From assembly GCF_014645795.1 (NCBI RefSeq), contig NZ_BMMK01000003.1, positions 1-64,000 of the forward strand: a stretch of DNA of 64,000 bases. The letters are read 5' to 3'. A program made the translations under genes and the position numbers. Below, piece after piece: positions 46,253-59,141 of this stretch. The notes beneath the pieces are model-generated. The model was not told the origin of the DNA. It saw only the letters and a list, made by a program, of their open reading frames with translations, and ran no database searches. Every line of letters begins with the position of its first letter. The first letter of the stretch is position 1. The stretch is from Longimycelium tulufanense (GTDB taxonomy: Bacteria; Actinomycetota; Actinomycetes; Mycobacteriales; Pseudonocardiaceae).

Positions 46253-46647
46253 TCAGGGAACGAACCGGATCTGCGGGCCGCACGTATAGCGCCCACTCAC
46301 CGGGCCGCACACATACGTCCAGCCTTCCTTGACGGTGCCGGTGTAAGGAACGTTTTGCGCGAACGGCCAGCTCCTGCCGTCTTCCCTCCGTGCAAAGGCG
46401 ACGTTGGTGGTACCGGTGGTCGTCACGAGCTCCAGGAGCAGGTCGGTGTCACCTCGGTGCCGGCCGAAGTCCCGGAGGGTGCCCTTGAAGTGCACCGTTT
46501 CGGGCCGGACGTGAACGTGCCGCGGAATTCACTTTCAGCGTAGGTGGCGTGCACGGGCGCCGCAGACGCAACCGAGGCGGACAACGTCATCGCCCCGACC
46601 ACGGCACCGGTCACAATCCCCGCACGACGTACCGCGCGCCCCATCAT
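46253..46647 (-). pseudogene. Secreted small protein with a single frameshift
   Basis: From ATG 46647 (GGAAGGAG upstream) one frame encodes a signal peptide and ATYAESEFRGTFTSGP; a second frame continues ETVHFKGTLRDFGRHRGDTDLLLEL and ends CGPQIRFVP at 46253. The join near 46505 fits loss of one C in a CCC(C) run, and the 395-nt length is one short of a multiple of three. Full protein about 131 residues with Cys pair. No family recognised. Either a recent pseudogene or an error in the sequence. Confidence 0.65.
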
Positions 46648-46777
46648 GGGCTCTCCTTCCCCCAGTACCGACCACCTCGGCCGGTCAGAACGAGCCCATC
46701 GAAGGTGGCCGCCGCGGTCAATCGCCCTGAACGGCCAACAGCCGCCCCATCCAGCCCTTGCACGCTGAGTGTCGGTG

Positions 46778-47553
46778 TCATGGCCAGGTGGCGAGAACGG
46801 TGACCGTGCCGGGGGCAACCTCCGTGAAGCCCGCGTCGCGCACGGCGGCGACACGGCGGGAACGCCACGCCCGCTCCGGTTCCTCGCCCGGTTGCAGGTC
46901 GGCCCAAGTCGACTTGTCGGCCTGTCGCACCACGCACGGGAAGCCCGCCTCGGCCCACTTCGCCAGCTCGTCGCCGGCGCCGCTGGCATCCAGCAGTGCG
47001 GCCAGGATCATCGTGGCGTGCCCGACCTGAGCGGCGGCCTTCCCCACCGTCATCGGCACCGCGGGGCTCAGCCACAACACGGACACCCCGGCGGGCGGGG
47101 GCCCGGGCTCGTCCAGGGGAAGCTCGGTGCCCGAGATCTGCAGCTTCGCCACCTCGCGCGGCACCTCGACCACCCGGCCCGGCAGCAACGCGCGCACCTC
47201 GGCTCCCCCGCGGCACACCGTCACCCCGGGCAGTTCGGTGACCGCCCGCCACTGCGCGCCGCGGGCTCGCCGCGCGACCTTCCGGATCCGGCCGCGAACC
47301 CAGGTGTCCACCGGCTCGTACCACTGCCCGCCCGGCGCCGCCCGGTCGTCCAGGCACACCGCGAGCGCCGCGGACGCGGCGGCCGCAAGCAGCTCGGATC
47401 GCGGCGGCAGGGTGGCCTTCTCGATCCGCAGCACCACCGGCATCGCCCGCACCTGGTCCGGGTCCTCCTCGGAGGTGTCGTCGACCCGGGACCGGCCGAG
47501 CCAGTCGGCATAGCGGGCGGCCAGCGGCTCCAGGATCGCGAAGCGAGTTCCCA

Positions 47554-47554
<1 letters not shown>
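46778..47554 (-). CDS. Peptidyl-tRNA hydrolase 2 (PTH2) domain protein
   Basis: 258 residues. The C-terminal half has MTVGKAAAQVGHATM, the PTH2 motif, then AEAGFPCVVRQADKSTW and the closing VAPGTVTVLATW. The N-terminal half (about 120 residues) is an actinobacterial extension without a named domain. PTH2 enzymes release peptides from tRNA. The ATG at 47554 overlaps the serB stop by one base (TGATG), so it is translated with serB. Confidence 0.85.
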
Positions 47555-50686
<3,132 letters not shown>

Positions 50687-50922
50687 GGTGCCTCCTGCTC
50701 TCACCTGGTGGAACTCAAAAACCCGCGGGGCACCCCGGCCGCTGGGCGGCCCGATGCCACCCCGGATCGTAAACCGCGGTCCTGCGTCGATTGCGTGGGG
50801 GCTGCGGCACAGTGTTCCGTTCTCGCACGTCGCAGGCGTTCGTAGTTACCCAGCTCACACCGGGATGCTGCCGCCACGGGTCCAACCCGGACGGTGTGGA
50901 TCGCTATCCTGGCGGGCTGTGG

Positions 50923-51348
50923 GTGACCCGGGAGCGGTGTGGCGGCGCGGTCGCGACGCCACGCGGACTGCTCCTTGTGCTCCTCGTGGCAACGCTTGGT
51001 CTCGGACTGTTGGCGATGCACCAGCTGGCCGAGCCGGACCAGACGCACACCGGGCACACGACGACTGGCGTCCACATTCAGCACCAGGCGGGCACCGGTT
51101 CGTCATCCGCTGTCCGCTATGCCCCGGTTCCGCCGACTTCCGATGGAAGTAGCCACACCGGTCTCCATCTCTGTGTGGGGCTGGTAGTCAGCGCGCTCGG
51201 CCTGATCACCCTGCTGCTGCTCGGCCACATTGGTGTCGGAGCACTCGTGCAGTTCCCGGCGCTCGCCGGGTACGACCGGCCACTCCCATCCGGCCGGGCG
51301 CCACCTGTCCCGCGGCGTCTCTCCACTTTGTGCGTGTGGCGGCTGTGA
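50923..51348 (+). CDS. DUF6153-like actinobacterial membrane protein
   Basis: 141 residues from a GTG. TPRGLLLVLLVATLGLGLLAMHQLAEP is a first membrane helix, then a His/Thr-rich loop (HTGHTTTGVHIQH), then HLCVGLVVSALGLITLLLLGHIG as a second helix. The pattern matches DUF6153 proteins, which often sit beside DUF305 genes. The His-rich exposed loop could bind metal (guess). It lies 103 nt before the DUF305 gene on the same strand. Confidence 0.7.
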   Translation: MTRERCGGAVATPRGLLLVLLVATLGLGLLAMHQLAEPDQTHTGHTTTGVHIQHQAGTGSSSAVRYAPVPPTSDGSSHTGLHLCVGLVVSALGLITLLLLGHIGVGALVQFPALAGYDRPLPSGRAPPVPRRLSTLCVWRL

Positions 51349-51451
51349 TCGGCTCACCAGCACCCCCGGCGTTCGTTCGAGCGGATTCGCACGCCGGGCG
51401 AGCTGGGCCGATCGCGTCCACACATCCACGCACGAAGTCGAGGAGAGAACC

Positions 51452-52040
51452 GTGCGTAAGCAAATCGTTGATGCGCTGCTGGCGACCGGCGTCCTGTTCG
51501 CGGCCGCCTGTGGTGGGGCCGACGAGAAGGCGACGAACGCGGGCGGCACAACCACGACCGCGGCGGGTGCCGCATCGTCGTACGGTCAGCAACGAGGCCG
51601 ACGCCGCGTTCACCCAGCAGATGATCCCGCACCACGAGCAGGCCGTGGAGATGGCGAAACTCGTGCCGGACCGCAGCAACAACCCCGAGTTGCTCGACCT
51701 CGCCAAGCGAGTGGAGCAGGCACAGCAGCCGGAGATCGAGAAGATGACCGCCTGGCTGCGGGACTGGGGTGCCGAGGCGCCCACGGCGGCCGGTGGGCAT
51801 GGGGACCACGGTATGGCCGGGATGATGAGCGACAGCCAGATGACCGAACTATGGAAGGCCACCGGCACCGAGTTCGACCGCATGTGGCTACGCATGATGA
51901 TCGAGCACCACAAGGGCGCGCTGGAAATGGCGCGGACCGACCGGGAGCGGGGCACGAACGCGCAGGCCAAGGAACTGGCCAAGAACATCATCGATGGCCA
52001 GCAGGCCGAGATCGACGAGATGAACGCGATGCTCGGCTGA
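51452..52040 (+). pseudogene. DUF305 lipoprotein with an apparent frameshift
   Basis: GTG at 51452 (GAGGAGA upstream) opens a lipoprotein signal (VDALLATGVLFAAACGG). After a Thr/Ala linker the frame changes near 51590 to the DUF305 domain: AAFTQQMIPHHEQAVEMAKL and MWLRMMIEHHKGALEMA (the two HHxxA motifs). The length of 589 nt is one more than a multiple of three, so one extra base is implied. DUF305 proteins are ferritin-like, often linked to copper. If the extra base is an error, the protein is 195 residues and intact. Confidence 0.75.
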
Positions 52041-52048
52041 GGGCACAC

Positions 52049-52078
52049 GGGGTGGGCACGCCCCGTCGTGCCCACCCC
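52049..52078. terminator. Hairpin after the DUF305 gene
   Basis: GGGGTGGGCACG and CGTGCCCACCCC form a perfect 12-bp stem with a 6-nt loop, nine bases after the stop of the DUF305 gene. Confidence 0.75.
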
Positions 52079-52327
52079 TCCCCCACCGCTTGTCCCGGCC
52101 TTGGCACGTCCTGGAAAGTGCGTACTGAGGGCAGCCAGGCTCACTGATCGTGGCTCGAGACGTCGCACGAGCCGCTGACAGCCGAGATCGACGATCGGTC
52201 GGGTCGATCGCAGGTTTTCCATGCGCCTTGCGTCGTGATCCTGGGCGCCTGACCCGGTACGACCCCTACCCAGACGAACACGCGCCCCAGGAGCGTCACG
52301 GGTCGTCGCCGGTGGAGACGGCCCCGG

Positions 52328-52999
52328 TCAGACCGGCGGCTCGGGGTCGTACTCCATGATCTCGCGGACCTCCCTGGCCCGTTCGACCCCGGCCAGCCGC
52401 GCGACCAGGTGCAACGCCATGTCGATCCCGGCCGAGATGCCGGCCGAGGTGATCACGTCGCCGTCATCGATGAAACGGACGTTCCGCCGCACGTCGACCG
52501 TGGTGTCGGTGGCCGCGAGCTCCTCCAACACCCATCGGTGCGTGGTCGCGGGCCGGTTCCGCAGCAGGCCGGCGGCCGCGTAGACGATCGCGCCGGAGCA
52601 CACGCTGGTGAACAGCGGCGTCTGCGACCGCCGTTGCCGAAGCCAGTCGAGCCACCGCTCGTCCTTCATCACGTCCCGGGTCCCGGTACCGCCCGGGTGG
52701 ACCAGCACCTCCAGTGGCGGGCAGTCGTCGAGCGAGTACTCGGCGTGCACCCTGAGCCCCATCCAGCACCGCACCGGTGCGGCCTCGGCCGCGACCGTGA
52801 AGACCCGGTACCCGTCCTCGGGGTGACTGCGGGTCCAGATCTTGAGCACCTCCCAGGGGCCGATCGCGTCCAGCTCCTCGACCCCGTCGAACAGCAGGAT
52901 GCCGATGCCCCCGGGCTGCTGGTCTCCGGCTGAAGGCGCGTCGTCTGGCCCGGCCGGGCCGGCGGGCAGGGTATGCGGCCGCGGACTTCCACGTTCCAT
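52328..52999 (-). CDS. DJ-1/PfpI family protein
   Basis: About 223 residues. After a Pro/Gly-rich N-tail comes IGILLFDGVEELDAIGPWEVL, the DJ-1 lead motif, then VLVHPGGTGTRDV, and TSVCSGAIVYAAAGLL with the nucleophile-elbow Cys, followed by TTHRWVLEELA and SAGISAGIDMALHLV. This layout is the stand-alone version of the sensor domain of GlxA-type regulators and of isonitrile hydratase-like enzymes. Starts 54 nt from the divergent GlxA gene. Start at ATG 52999 is weakly supported. Confidence 0.88.
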   Translation of the reverse strand: MERGSPRPHTLPAGPAGPDDAPSAGDQQPGGIGILLFDGVEELDAIGPWEVLKIWTRSHPEDGYRVFTVAAEAAPVRCWMGLRVHAEYSLDDCPPLEVLVHPGGTGTRDVMKDERWLDWLRQRRSQTPLFTSVCSGAIVYAAAGLLRNRPATTHRWVLEELAATDTTVDVRRNVRFIDDGDVITSAGISAGIDMALHLVARLAGVERAREVREIMEYDPEPPV

Positions 53000-53053
53000 G
53001 GGGTGGAAGCCTTGTCCGGGCCGGCCGTCGCAGCGAGTGGCAAGATTGCCGAG

Positions 53054-54022
53054 GTGCGCAAAAATCAGGTCACGGCCCAGCCGCACCGGGTCGTGGTGGT
53101 GGCGTTGCCCGAGGTCGTCGCCTTCGACCTGTCGATCGCCGCCGAGGTCTTCGGTAACAACCAGCGCTACGCGTTCCGGTTGTGCACTCCGGGTTCGCGG
53201 CGGGTGCGGACCTCGACCGGCTTCGCCGTCACCGGGACGGTCGGTCTCGCCGCCCTGGACGGTGCGGACACCGTGATCATCCCGGGCTACCGCCCGCCGG
53301 CCAGGCCCCTTCCGGACCGGGTTCTGTCCGGGTTGCGCGCCGCGCACGAGCGGGGAGCCCGCGTCGTGTCGATCTGCACGGGCGCGTTCGCGCTGGCCGC
53401 AGCCGGGCTGCTGGACGGCCGCCAAGCAACGACGCACTGGTGCTACACGCGGGAGCTGGCCGAGCTCCATCCGAAGGTGTCGGTCGTCGACAACGTCCTC
53501 TATGTCGACCAGGGCGACATCGCCACGAGCGCCGGCGTCGCCGCCGGCATCGACCTGTGTCTCCACCTGGTCCGGACCGACCACGGACAGAAGGTGGCCA
53601 CCACCCTCGCGCGGGAACTGGTGGTCGCGCCGTTCCGCGGGGGCAGCCAGGCGCAGTACGTGGAACGCCCGCTTCCGGCCAGCTCGCGGGAGGATCTCGA
53701 CGACGATGGCCTGGGCCCCACGCGAAGCTGGGCGCAGCAGCGGCTCGGCGACCCGCTGACGTTGCGAGACCTGGCCGACCACGCGGGCTACAGCGTCCGT
53801 ACCTTCTGCCGCCGGTTCCAGGCGGAGACGGGGACCTCGCCGCTGCGCTGGCTGCACGAGCAACGCCTGGCCCTGGCGCTGCACCTGTTGGAAGAGACTG
53901 TCCTGCCGATCGATCAGATCGCGGCGACCAGCGGATTCGGCACCGCCGCCAACTTCCGGATCCACCTGCGCCGGGCCACCGGAACCACCCCGACGGCCCA
54001 CCGTCAGGCGTTCCGGGGCTGA
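53054..54022 (+). CDS. GlxA family transcriptional regulator (DJ-1/PfpI plus AraC HTH)
   Basis: 322 residues. The N-terminal DJ-1/PfpI domain has VVVVALPEVVAFDLSIAAEVF and SICTGAFALAAAGLLDG (elbow Cys). The C-terminal AraC double HTH is at residues about 215-320 (TLRDLADHAGYSVRTFCRRFQAETG and IDQIAATSGFGTAANFRIHLRR). Such regulators sense small molecules or aldehydes. The divergent DJ-1/PfpI gene is its likely target. GTG at 53054; earlier in-frame starts would overlap the neighbour. Confidence 0.9.
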   Translation: MRKNQVTAQPHRVVVVALPEVVAFDLSIAAEVFGNNQRYAFRLCTPGSRRVRTSTGFAVTGTVGLAALDGADTVIIPGYRPPARPLPDRVLSGLRAAHERGARVVSICTGAFALAAAGLLDGRQATTHWCYTRELAELHPKVSVVDNVLYVDQGDIATSAGVAAGIDLCLHLVRTDHGQKVATTLARELVVAPFRGGSQAQYVERPLPASSREDLDDDGLGPTRSWAQQRLGDPLTLRDLADHAGYSVRTFCRRFQAETGTSPLRWLHEQRLALALHLLEETVLPIDQIAATSGFGTAANFRIHLRRATGTTPTAHRQAFRG

Positions 54023-54091
54023 CGGGCCCGAAAAGACCGGTAGGCCCGATCAAGAGGTCTCGCCCCTCGACCGGACCTACCGGGCCCGTCC
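54023..54091. terminator. Interlocking inverted repeats after glxA-type gene
   Basis: ACGGGCCCG near 54023 and CGGGCCCGT near 54082 are complementary, as are CCGGTAGG and CCTACCGG just inside. They could form a long imperfect stem after the stop codon. No U tract. Confidence 0.45.
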
Positions 54092-54297
54092 ATTCGGCCT
54101 CTTCAGGATACCTCGCGCGGCCCGCGTAGGGCGGTGGCTGGCGGTCCTGCCACCGGGCGCTGCTCCCGGTCGGTGGCTCCGCCGGCGGCCTCGTGACCTC
54201 GACCCTTTGCGCTGGAGGCAACATCGGCACCACCCTCGAGGCAACGGCCGACCGGAACGGCAGGTTGCGGCGGCGCGGCACGAGCGAGTGGAGCGTT

Positions 54298-55494
54298 ATG
54301 ACCCATGCCCTGATCATCGGCGGTGGGATCGCCGGTCCGGCGACCGCGATGGCCCTTGCGAAAGCGGGTATGGACGCCACGATCTACGAGGCGTACCCCA
54401 CCGGGGCCGACGACATCGGCGCCTTCCTGAGCATCATGGCCAACGGCCTCGACGCGCTGCGGGCGATCGAGGCCGAGCAGCCCGTGGTCGACAACTCCTT
54501 CGCCGGTGACAGCGTCATTTCGTGCAACGCCAGTGGGGCGCGGCTCGACGAACGGTCCCTCGTCAAGGAGACAGCGGTCGGCCCACGGGGACCTCGCACC
54601 CTCACCCGCGCCGGGCTGTACCGGGTGCTGCACACCGAGGCCGGTCGCCGCGGGATCACCATCGAGCACGGCAAGCGGCTTACGGATGCGGTAGTCGGCT
54701 CGAACGGTCGTGTTGTTGCCTCTTTCGCCGACGGCAGTCAGGCGGAAGGCGACCTGCTCATCGGTGCGGACGGCATTCACTCGGCCACGCGCGCGATCAT
54801 CGATCCCGAGGCACCGAGGCCCCGCTACACCGGCGTGAACGTCGCCTACGGCTACACCGACGAGAGGTGGGTGGCTTCGGCGACGAACTCGTACCACATG
54901 ATCTACGGCAACCGCGCGTTCTTCGGCTACACAACCGCACCGGACGGTCAGACGTGGTGGTTCGCCCGAATCCAGGGTGAGGAACTGTCCAAAAACGACA
55001 TTGCCGTCACTCCGAGCGCACAGTGGAGACAGTGGACGCTCGGCTTCTTCACCGAGGACGGGACGCCCGCCGCGGACATCGTCCGAGCCACCGGCGAGAA
55101 CATCTTCGTCAACAGCACTTACGACATCCCATCGACGCCGACCTGGTACACCCCGTCCATGGTGCTCGTCGGTGATGCCGCTCATGCCGCGTCACCCGCC
55201 GCGGGTCAGGGAGCTTCGATGGCGTTGGAAGACAGCGTGGTGCTCGCCAAGTGCCTGCGTGACATCCCGGATCGGGCCCAGGCGTTCGCCACCTACGAGA
55301 AGCTTCGTCGCGGCCGGGTCGAACGCCTTGTGGCGGCCAGCGCAGAGCAAGCGGCGACAGCTACACGTGACGGCGTCAAGCGCATCTTGAGTGATGTTGG
55401 TCAGCGCACCAAGCAAGGCAAGCCTTCCGAGAAACGCTCCTGGCTCTATGACCACCAAATCGACTGGGACACGCCTGTCACGCCAGAGCCGTAG
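54298..55494 (+). CDS. FAD-dependent monooxygenase (aromatic hydroxylase type)
   Basis: 398 residues. GGGIAGPATAMALAKAG binds FAD at the N-terminus; LIGADGIHSATR is the DG motif; LVGDAAHAASPAAGQGASMALED is the GD motif. That is the PHBH/UbiH/TetX-like class using NAD(P)H and oxygen. Substrate unknown. ATG at 54298; GGAGCG upstream. Third-position GC is a little lower than in the core block, so acquisition is possible. The gene is followed by a strong terminator. Confidence 0.9.
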   Translation: MTHALIIGGGIAGPATAMALAKAGMDATIYEAYPTGADDIGAFLSIMANGLDALRAIEAEQPVVDNSFAGDSVISCNASGARLDERSLVKETAVGPRGPRTLTRAGLYRVLHTEAGRRGITIEHGKRLTDAVVGSNGRVVASFADGSQAEGDLLIGADGIHSATRAIIDPEAPRPRYTGVNVAYGYTDERWVASATNSYHMIYGNRAFFGYTTAPDGQTWWFARIQGEELSKNDIAVTPSAQWRQWTLGFFTEDGTPAADIVRATGENIFVNSTYDIPSTPTWYTPSMVLVGDAAHAASPAAGQGASMALEDSVVLAKCLRDIPDRAQAFATYEKLRRGRVERLVAASAEQAATATRDGVKRILSDVGQRTKQGKPSEKRSWLYDHQIDWDTPVTPEP

Positions 55495-55566
55495 CGGTCG
55501 TTGAACTGGCTTGTGGGCAAGGGAAATCTCGGATCTTCTGTGATGCGGCTGCTCGTCCTGATCACA

Positions 55567-55609
55567 ATGGTGCTGGTGGGACTCCGGTGCAAAGCCCCAC
55601 CAGCACCAT
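55567..55609. terminator. Bidirectional terminator hairpin
   Basis: ATGGTGCTGGTGGG pairs with CCCACCAGCACCAT over 14 bp with a 15-nt loop, between the monooxygenase and the convergent subtilase gene. Confidence 0.85.
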
Positions 55610-55651
55610 CCAGGAGAGAGTGGCGCTCTCCTGCCTCGGTGCCAGCCAGCT

Positions 55652-56716
55652 CTACGTGATCTTCCTCGGTGCGGCTACGGCCGCCTCAGCATCGACGATG
55701 CCCCGTCCGTACAGCAGCGTGGGGACGCCGCGGAGCCCGAGAAGGAGAGGATTGCGTGCGGTCGTCAGCAACGCGTTCTCCACGTCGGCCAGGTCACGTC
55801 CCTGGGCGTACAGGAGTGCGGCCACGCCGGCGACGTGCGGCGCGGCCATCGAGGTCCCGGCGAAGGCGTCGTAGTCGGCCTGGCCGCAGGAGTCCGACCC
55901 GGTGCCCTGTGGCACGGTCGACCACACGTTGTCGTTGCAGTTGCGCAGCCCTGCCCCGCCCGGGGCGGCGACAACCTTGTTGTCCAGCTTGAAAGCCAGG
56001 TTGGAGTACCAGGCCTTGAGCTCGTTCCGGTCGGTTGCCGCGACGCACAACGCTCCCCTGTCGAAGGAAGGTGTGTCGCAGAGCGGCGCAGCCTCGTTGC
56101 CCGCAGCCGCAACAATGGCAACGCCCCTGTCGGAGGCATACGAGATCGCCTCCTGCACATCGGACAACACCCCGGTGAGAACGAGTGCCTGCACGCCGGG
56201 GAGCGCTCCGAGGCTCAGGTTGATGATCTCGGCACCGTGGTCGACGGACCAGCGGATGCCCTTGGCGATGTCGTCGAAGCTGCCGGTTCCGTCTTCGAGC
56301 ACCTTCACCGGCATGACCTTGGCGTCGGGGGCCACGCCCGCAACACCCGTCCGGTTGTTCGTCCTTGCCGCCGCGATCCCGGCGACGTGTGTGCCGTGCA
56401 CGTCCGACGGCTGGCCGACACCGTCCACGCCCTTCCAGTCACCGTCCCCGCACGGCGCGGGACGCTTGCCGCACCCGACGAAGGTGGCGCCGGCAACGAG
56501 CTTCGTGCGCAGGTCGGGGTGCGTGAGGTCCACCCCCGTGTCGACGACGGCGATGACCACACCGGCCCCGGTGCTGGTTTCCCAGGCACGCTCGGCACGA
56601 ATCTGGTCGAGGCCCCATTGGCGGTCGGACAGCGGGTCACTGGTGCTGGCCGCGGCGGCGGGGGTGATCAGGAGCAGGGCGGCGAGAGCCGCTCCGAAGG
56701 GTAGGGCGTGTCGCAT
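55652..56716 (-). CDS. Secreted S8 (subtilisin-like) serine protease
   Basis: 354 residues. Signal peptide (ALPFGAALAALLLITPAAAAS) then the peptidase domain directly, with catalytic Asp59 (VVDTGVD), His107 (VHGTHVAG) and Ser289 (GTSMAAPH). Four to six Cys (GCGKRPAPCG, LCD, LCVA, NCN, DSCG) probably form disulfides. There is no obvious pro-domain, unusual for a secreted subtilase. No C-terminal membrane helix, so not a mycosin. ATG with GGGAGG upstream. Confidence 0.92.
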   Translation of the reverse strand: MRHALPFGAALAALLLITPAAAASTSDPLSDRQWGLDQIRAERAWETSTGAGVVIAVVDTGVDLTHPDLRTKLVAGATFVGCGKRPAPCGDGDWKGVDGVGQPSDVHGTHVAGIAAARTNNRTGVAGVAPDAKVMPVKVLEDGTGSFDDIAKGIRWSVDHGAEIINLSLGALPGVQALVLTGVLSDVQEAISYASDRGVAIVAAAGNEAAPLCDTPSFDRGALCVAATDRNELKAWYSNLAFKLDNKVVAAPGGAGLRNCNDNVWSTVPQGTGSDSCGQADYDAFAGTSMAAPHVAGVAALLYAQGRDLADVENALLTTARNPLLLGLRGVPTLLYGRGIVDAEAAVAAPRKIT

Positions 56717-56836
56717 AGGTCCTCCCGAAGGGCGAGGCAGCCGGCGGCCCCACAGCTGTTCGGCGCGGGCCGGCGGGCGTTACCGGTCGCAACGACGACG
56801 GTGGCGGAAAGTTGTCGCGACAGCACTACGGAGCGT

Positions 56837-56866
56837 CCATAAAGCCCTACTGATAGGACTATATGG
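56837..56866. promoter_or_regulatory. AT-rich imperfect palindrome upstream of the subtilase gene
   Basis: CCATAAAGCCCTA and TAGGACTATATGG are complementary at 11 of 13 positions around CTGA. GGACTA at 56856 and TAGTCC at 56879 form a second, overlapping inverted repeat. The position is 121-168 bp upstream of the subtilase start. Likely promoter/operator region. Confidence 0.45.
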
Positions 56867-57867
56867 ACCAACATAATCTAGTCCGTACAGGTCAATATGA
56901 TGACTTGCCGCAAGCAAGATGCAGCAATGGATACCTCGAACAGGGACCTCCTGTTCAGGCGCATTCACGCCCGAAGCGCACCGCCCGAACGCCTCCACAC
57001 GTTGGCCGCGGGGAGGAGCTGCGCAAGGAGCCGCCGCGGCGACCTGGAACGCGGGGACGGAGCAGGCTCGAGGCAACCAGGTGGCGTCGGTCGTCCGGTC
57101 GCCCTCAACGCGAACGGTCGCGGCGGCCCTGCGGCCGCGACCACCTGTGCGAGAAGCAGCCCCCGCACGATTGGCGATCACCTCCACGCGTGCGTGAGCG
57201 ATGGGATGCCGATGTCGCCGCCGGGTTGGCCAGGCCACGAGTCGTGAACGGCCCGGTGGTGCCGGTCCCTGACCGTGGCCTGGCCGTTCCCGCCGCCGCG
57301 TCGATCGTGGCACTGATCCTCACCCGAATACGGCAGATCTTCTTCGCCCCCATCATTCTGTCCGTAATTGTGGGCGGCCGTTCGCGACGAAACCAGTCAC
57401 CGCCGGACCGACGCTGAGAAGCTCCTTACGCAGCGCACCGACGAGTCGACGACATTTTTGGTGAGCTTGTCCGCCGGCCGAATGCAAAACGAGAGCCGCA
57501 GGTTGTTCTACCCCGCCGGTGACGGAGCAAGCGGCGCCGGGCACATGGGCGACTTCGTGTCTCGCGACGTGAGGCAGTAGCACCCTGGTCCGCGGAGTCC
57601 GGCACTGTGCCCCGAGCCGAAGAACCCCTCGGGCCGGATCCCGTGGTATCCAACGCTCATCCGCGGTCCCATCGCCGGACCCACGCCCGACCGATACGCG
57701 GCCTCAGCGCGACAATCTTCGAGAACGCCCCCGGACAGACCACGTTCTTGTCGAGCGAGCGCAGCGCCGGACAGATCCCGCGCCGAACCTAGCGGCTCAT
57801 GAGGGGCATCCGAAGACAATCAAGCTGGTGGGCACCTTGTTGCGAGGTGATGACGTTCGCACGGACG
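56867..57867. other. Gene-poor stretch
   Basis: About one kilobase without a gene I can defend. The best candidate is 57190-57417 on the plus strand: a 75-residue frame from GTG with good third-position GC and one hydrophobic helix (IFFAPIILSVIVGG). Frames around 57353-57819 on both strands are weaker and overlap each other. GC falls and short AT runs are common at 56870-56960. It could be a decayed region. Confidence 0.35.
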
Positions 57868-58758
57868 CTAAAACCGGCCGCCGGTGTCGGTCATGCGGAG
57901 GATCTCGTTGACGATCAGCTCGGGCTCGCTGTGGTTGATGAGGTGACCCGAGCGCCGCGCTTCGACCAGCCGTCCGTTCGGAAGGGTGGCAGCGGTCTGC
58001 TGATGGGCGGCGTACACCGCCGCCCGGATGCCTCTGCCCAGTCGGATTGGTTTCGTGCCGGTAATGACGCTGACCTCGAGGTCACCGAGTGCGGGTGGTC
58101 GCTCCCGCAGGCGGCGCAGCTCGTCGGTGCAGGGTGCCAGCTCGGCGAGCAGGGTTCGTGCTCCCCGCACTGTGAAGTCCTCCCGGCGGAGGTCAGCGGC
58201 CACGTCGGCGGGCTGCGCACGGCCCGCCGGACCGCCCAGCAGCCGGTAGAGCCCGAGCCGGGCCAGCACCGGCAGGAGCATCCGGATCGCTACGTGCCTC
58301 CTCTCCGTTGCGGGAGTGAAGAACCGGTCGCAGTGCTCGTCGCTCTGGTCCACGAGCACCAGGCCCCGGATGCGCGCGGGGTCGGCCGCTGCGGCGACGC
58401 GAACGATGGGCCCGCCCCAGCTCTGCCCGACGAGGATGAACGGACCCGGTCCCAGCGCCCCCAGCAGCGCGTTGAGGTCACCGGCGAGCCGGTCGAGCGT
58501 GCGCGGCTGCGGATCCTCGTCGCTGCGCCCGGTCCCGGCCCGGTCATACACGACGGCCCGCACCCGCTCGGCGACAAGCGGCTGAACGAGCCCCCAGGTC
58601 GATCGTGAGAACCCCATCCCAGACTCGAACACCACGGTCGGCTCACCGGTTCCGCGCTCCATGTGGTGCAGCCGCCGACCGTCCTCGGTCGTGGCGAACG
58701 CGCTCGACCCGAACGAGTGCGCACCACCCTGACCATTCGCCGCTGTCCGCCCGATCAA
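57868..58758 (-). CDS. Alpha/beta hydrolase
   Basis: About 296 residues. TVVFESGMGFSRSTWGLVQPLV (oxyanion region), VVYDRAGTGRSDED, and the nucleophile elbow LVGQSWGGPIVR are typical; the acid Asp and His come in the C-terminal third (VEARRSGHLINHSEPEL gives the His). The cap helices are long and leucine-rich. Substrate unknown. A TTG at 58758 with AAGGAAGG upstream is the best start; the ATG 92 residues into the longer frame lies too late. Confidence 0.85.
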   Translation of the reverse strand: MIGRTAANGQGGAHSFGSSAFATTEDGRRLHHMERGTGEPTVVFESGMGFSRSTWGLVQPLVAERVRAVVYDRAGTGRSDEDPQPRTLDRLAGDLNALLGALGPGPFILVGQSWGGPIVRVAAAADPARIRGLVLVDQSDEHCDRFFTPATERRHVAIRMLLPVLARLGLYRLLGGPAGRAQPADVAADLRREDFTVRGARTLLAELAPCTDELRRLRERPPALGDLEVSVITGTKPIRLGRGIRAAVYAAHQQTAATLPNGRLVEARRSGHLINHSEPELIVNEILRMTDTGGRF

Positions 58759-59141
58759 TGCGCCCGACCTTCCTTTCAGTACCCGCGGAACATGCGGTTC
58801 TCCTTCGGTACGCCCGCCTCGGCCCAACGCCGGAGCCCCACGGGCAGCGTTGATTCGCCGACCGCCCAGCCGGGAAACAGCTCGGATGGCAACGGCAGTC
58901 CTGGGCTTCCACCAACGCGGCGCGGCACCGGGAAGAAGCAAAACGGTGAGAAAACCACGCCTACGCCGTCAATGCGCCACGCTGTGCGCCTGGCAGGCGG
59001 GGTGGCTGCTGGATATGCGCGGTTGAGGAGCTGAACCCAACAGCGGCGCGGGACCATTGTGGACGATCGCGGACATGGTTGCCCGATCCGAGGTCGACAC
59101 GGCGTTGGGATCCCGTTCGGCACTTCCGTCTCCCAGGCGGG

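Noticed and set aside
56780-57313. Leftward 177-residue gene upstream of the subtilase
   Set aside because: Arg/Pro/Gly-rich composition with mixed codon pattern and no ribosome binding site.
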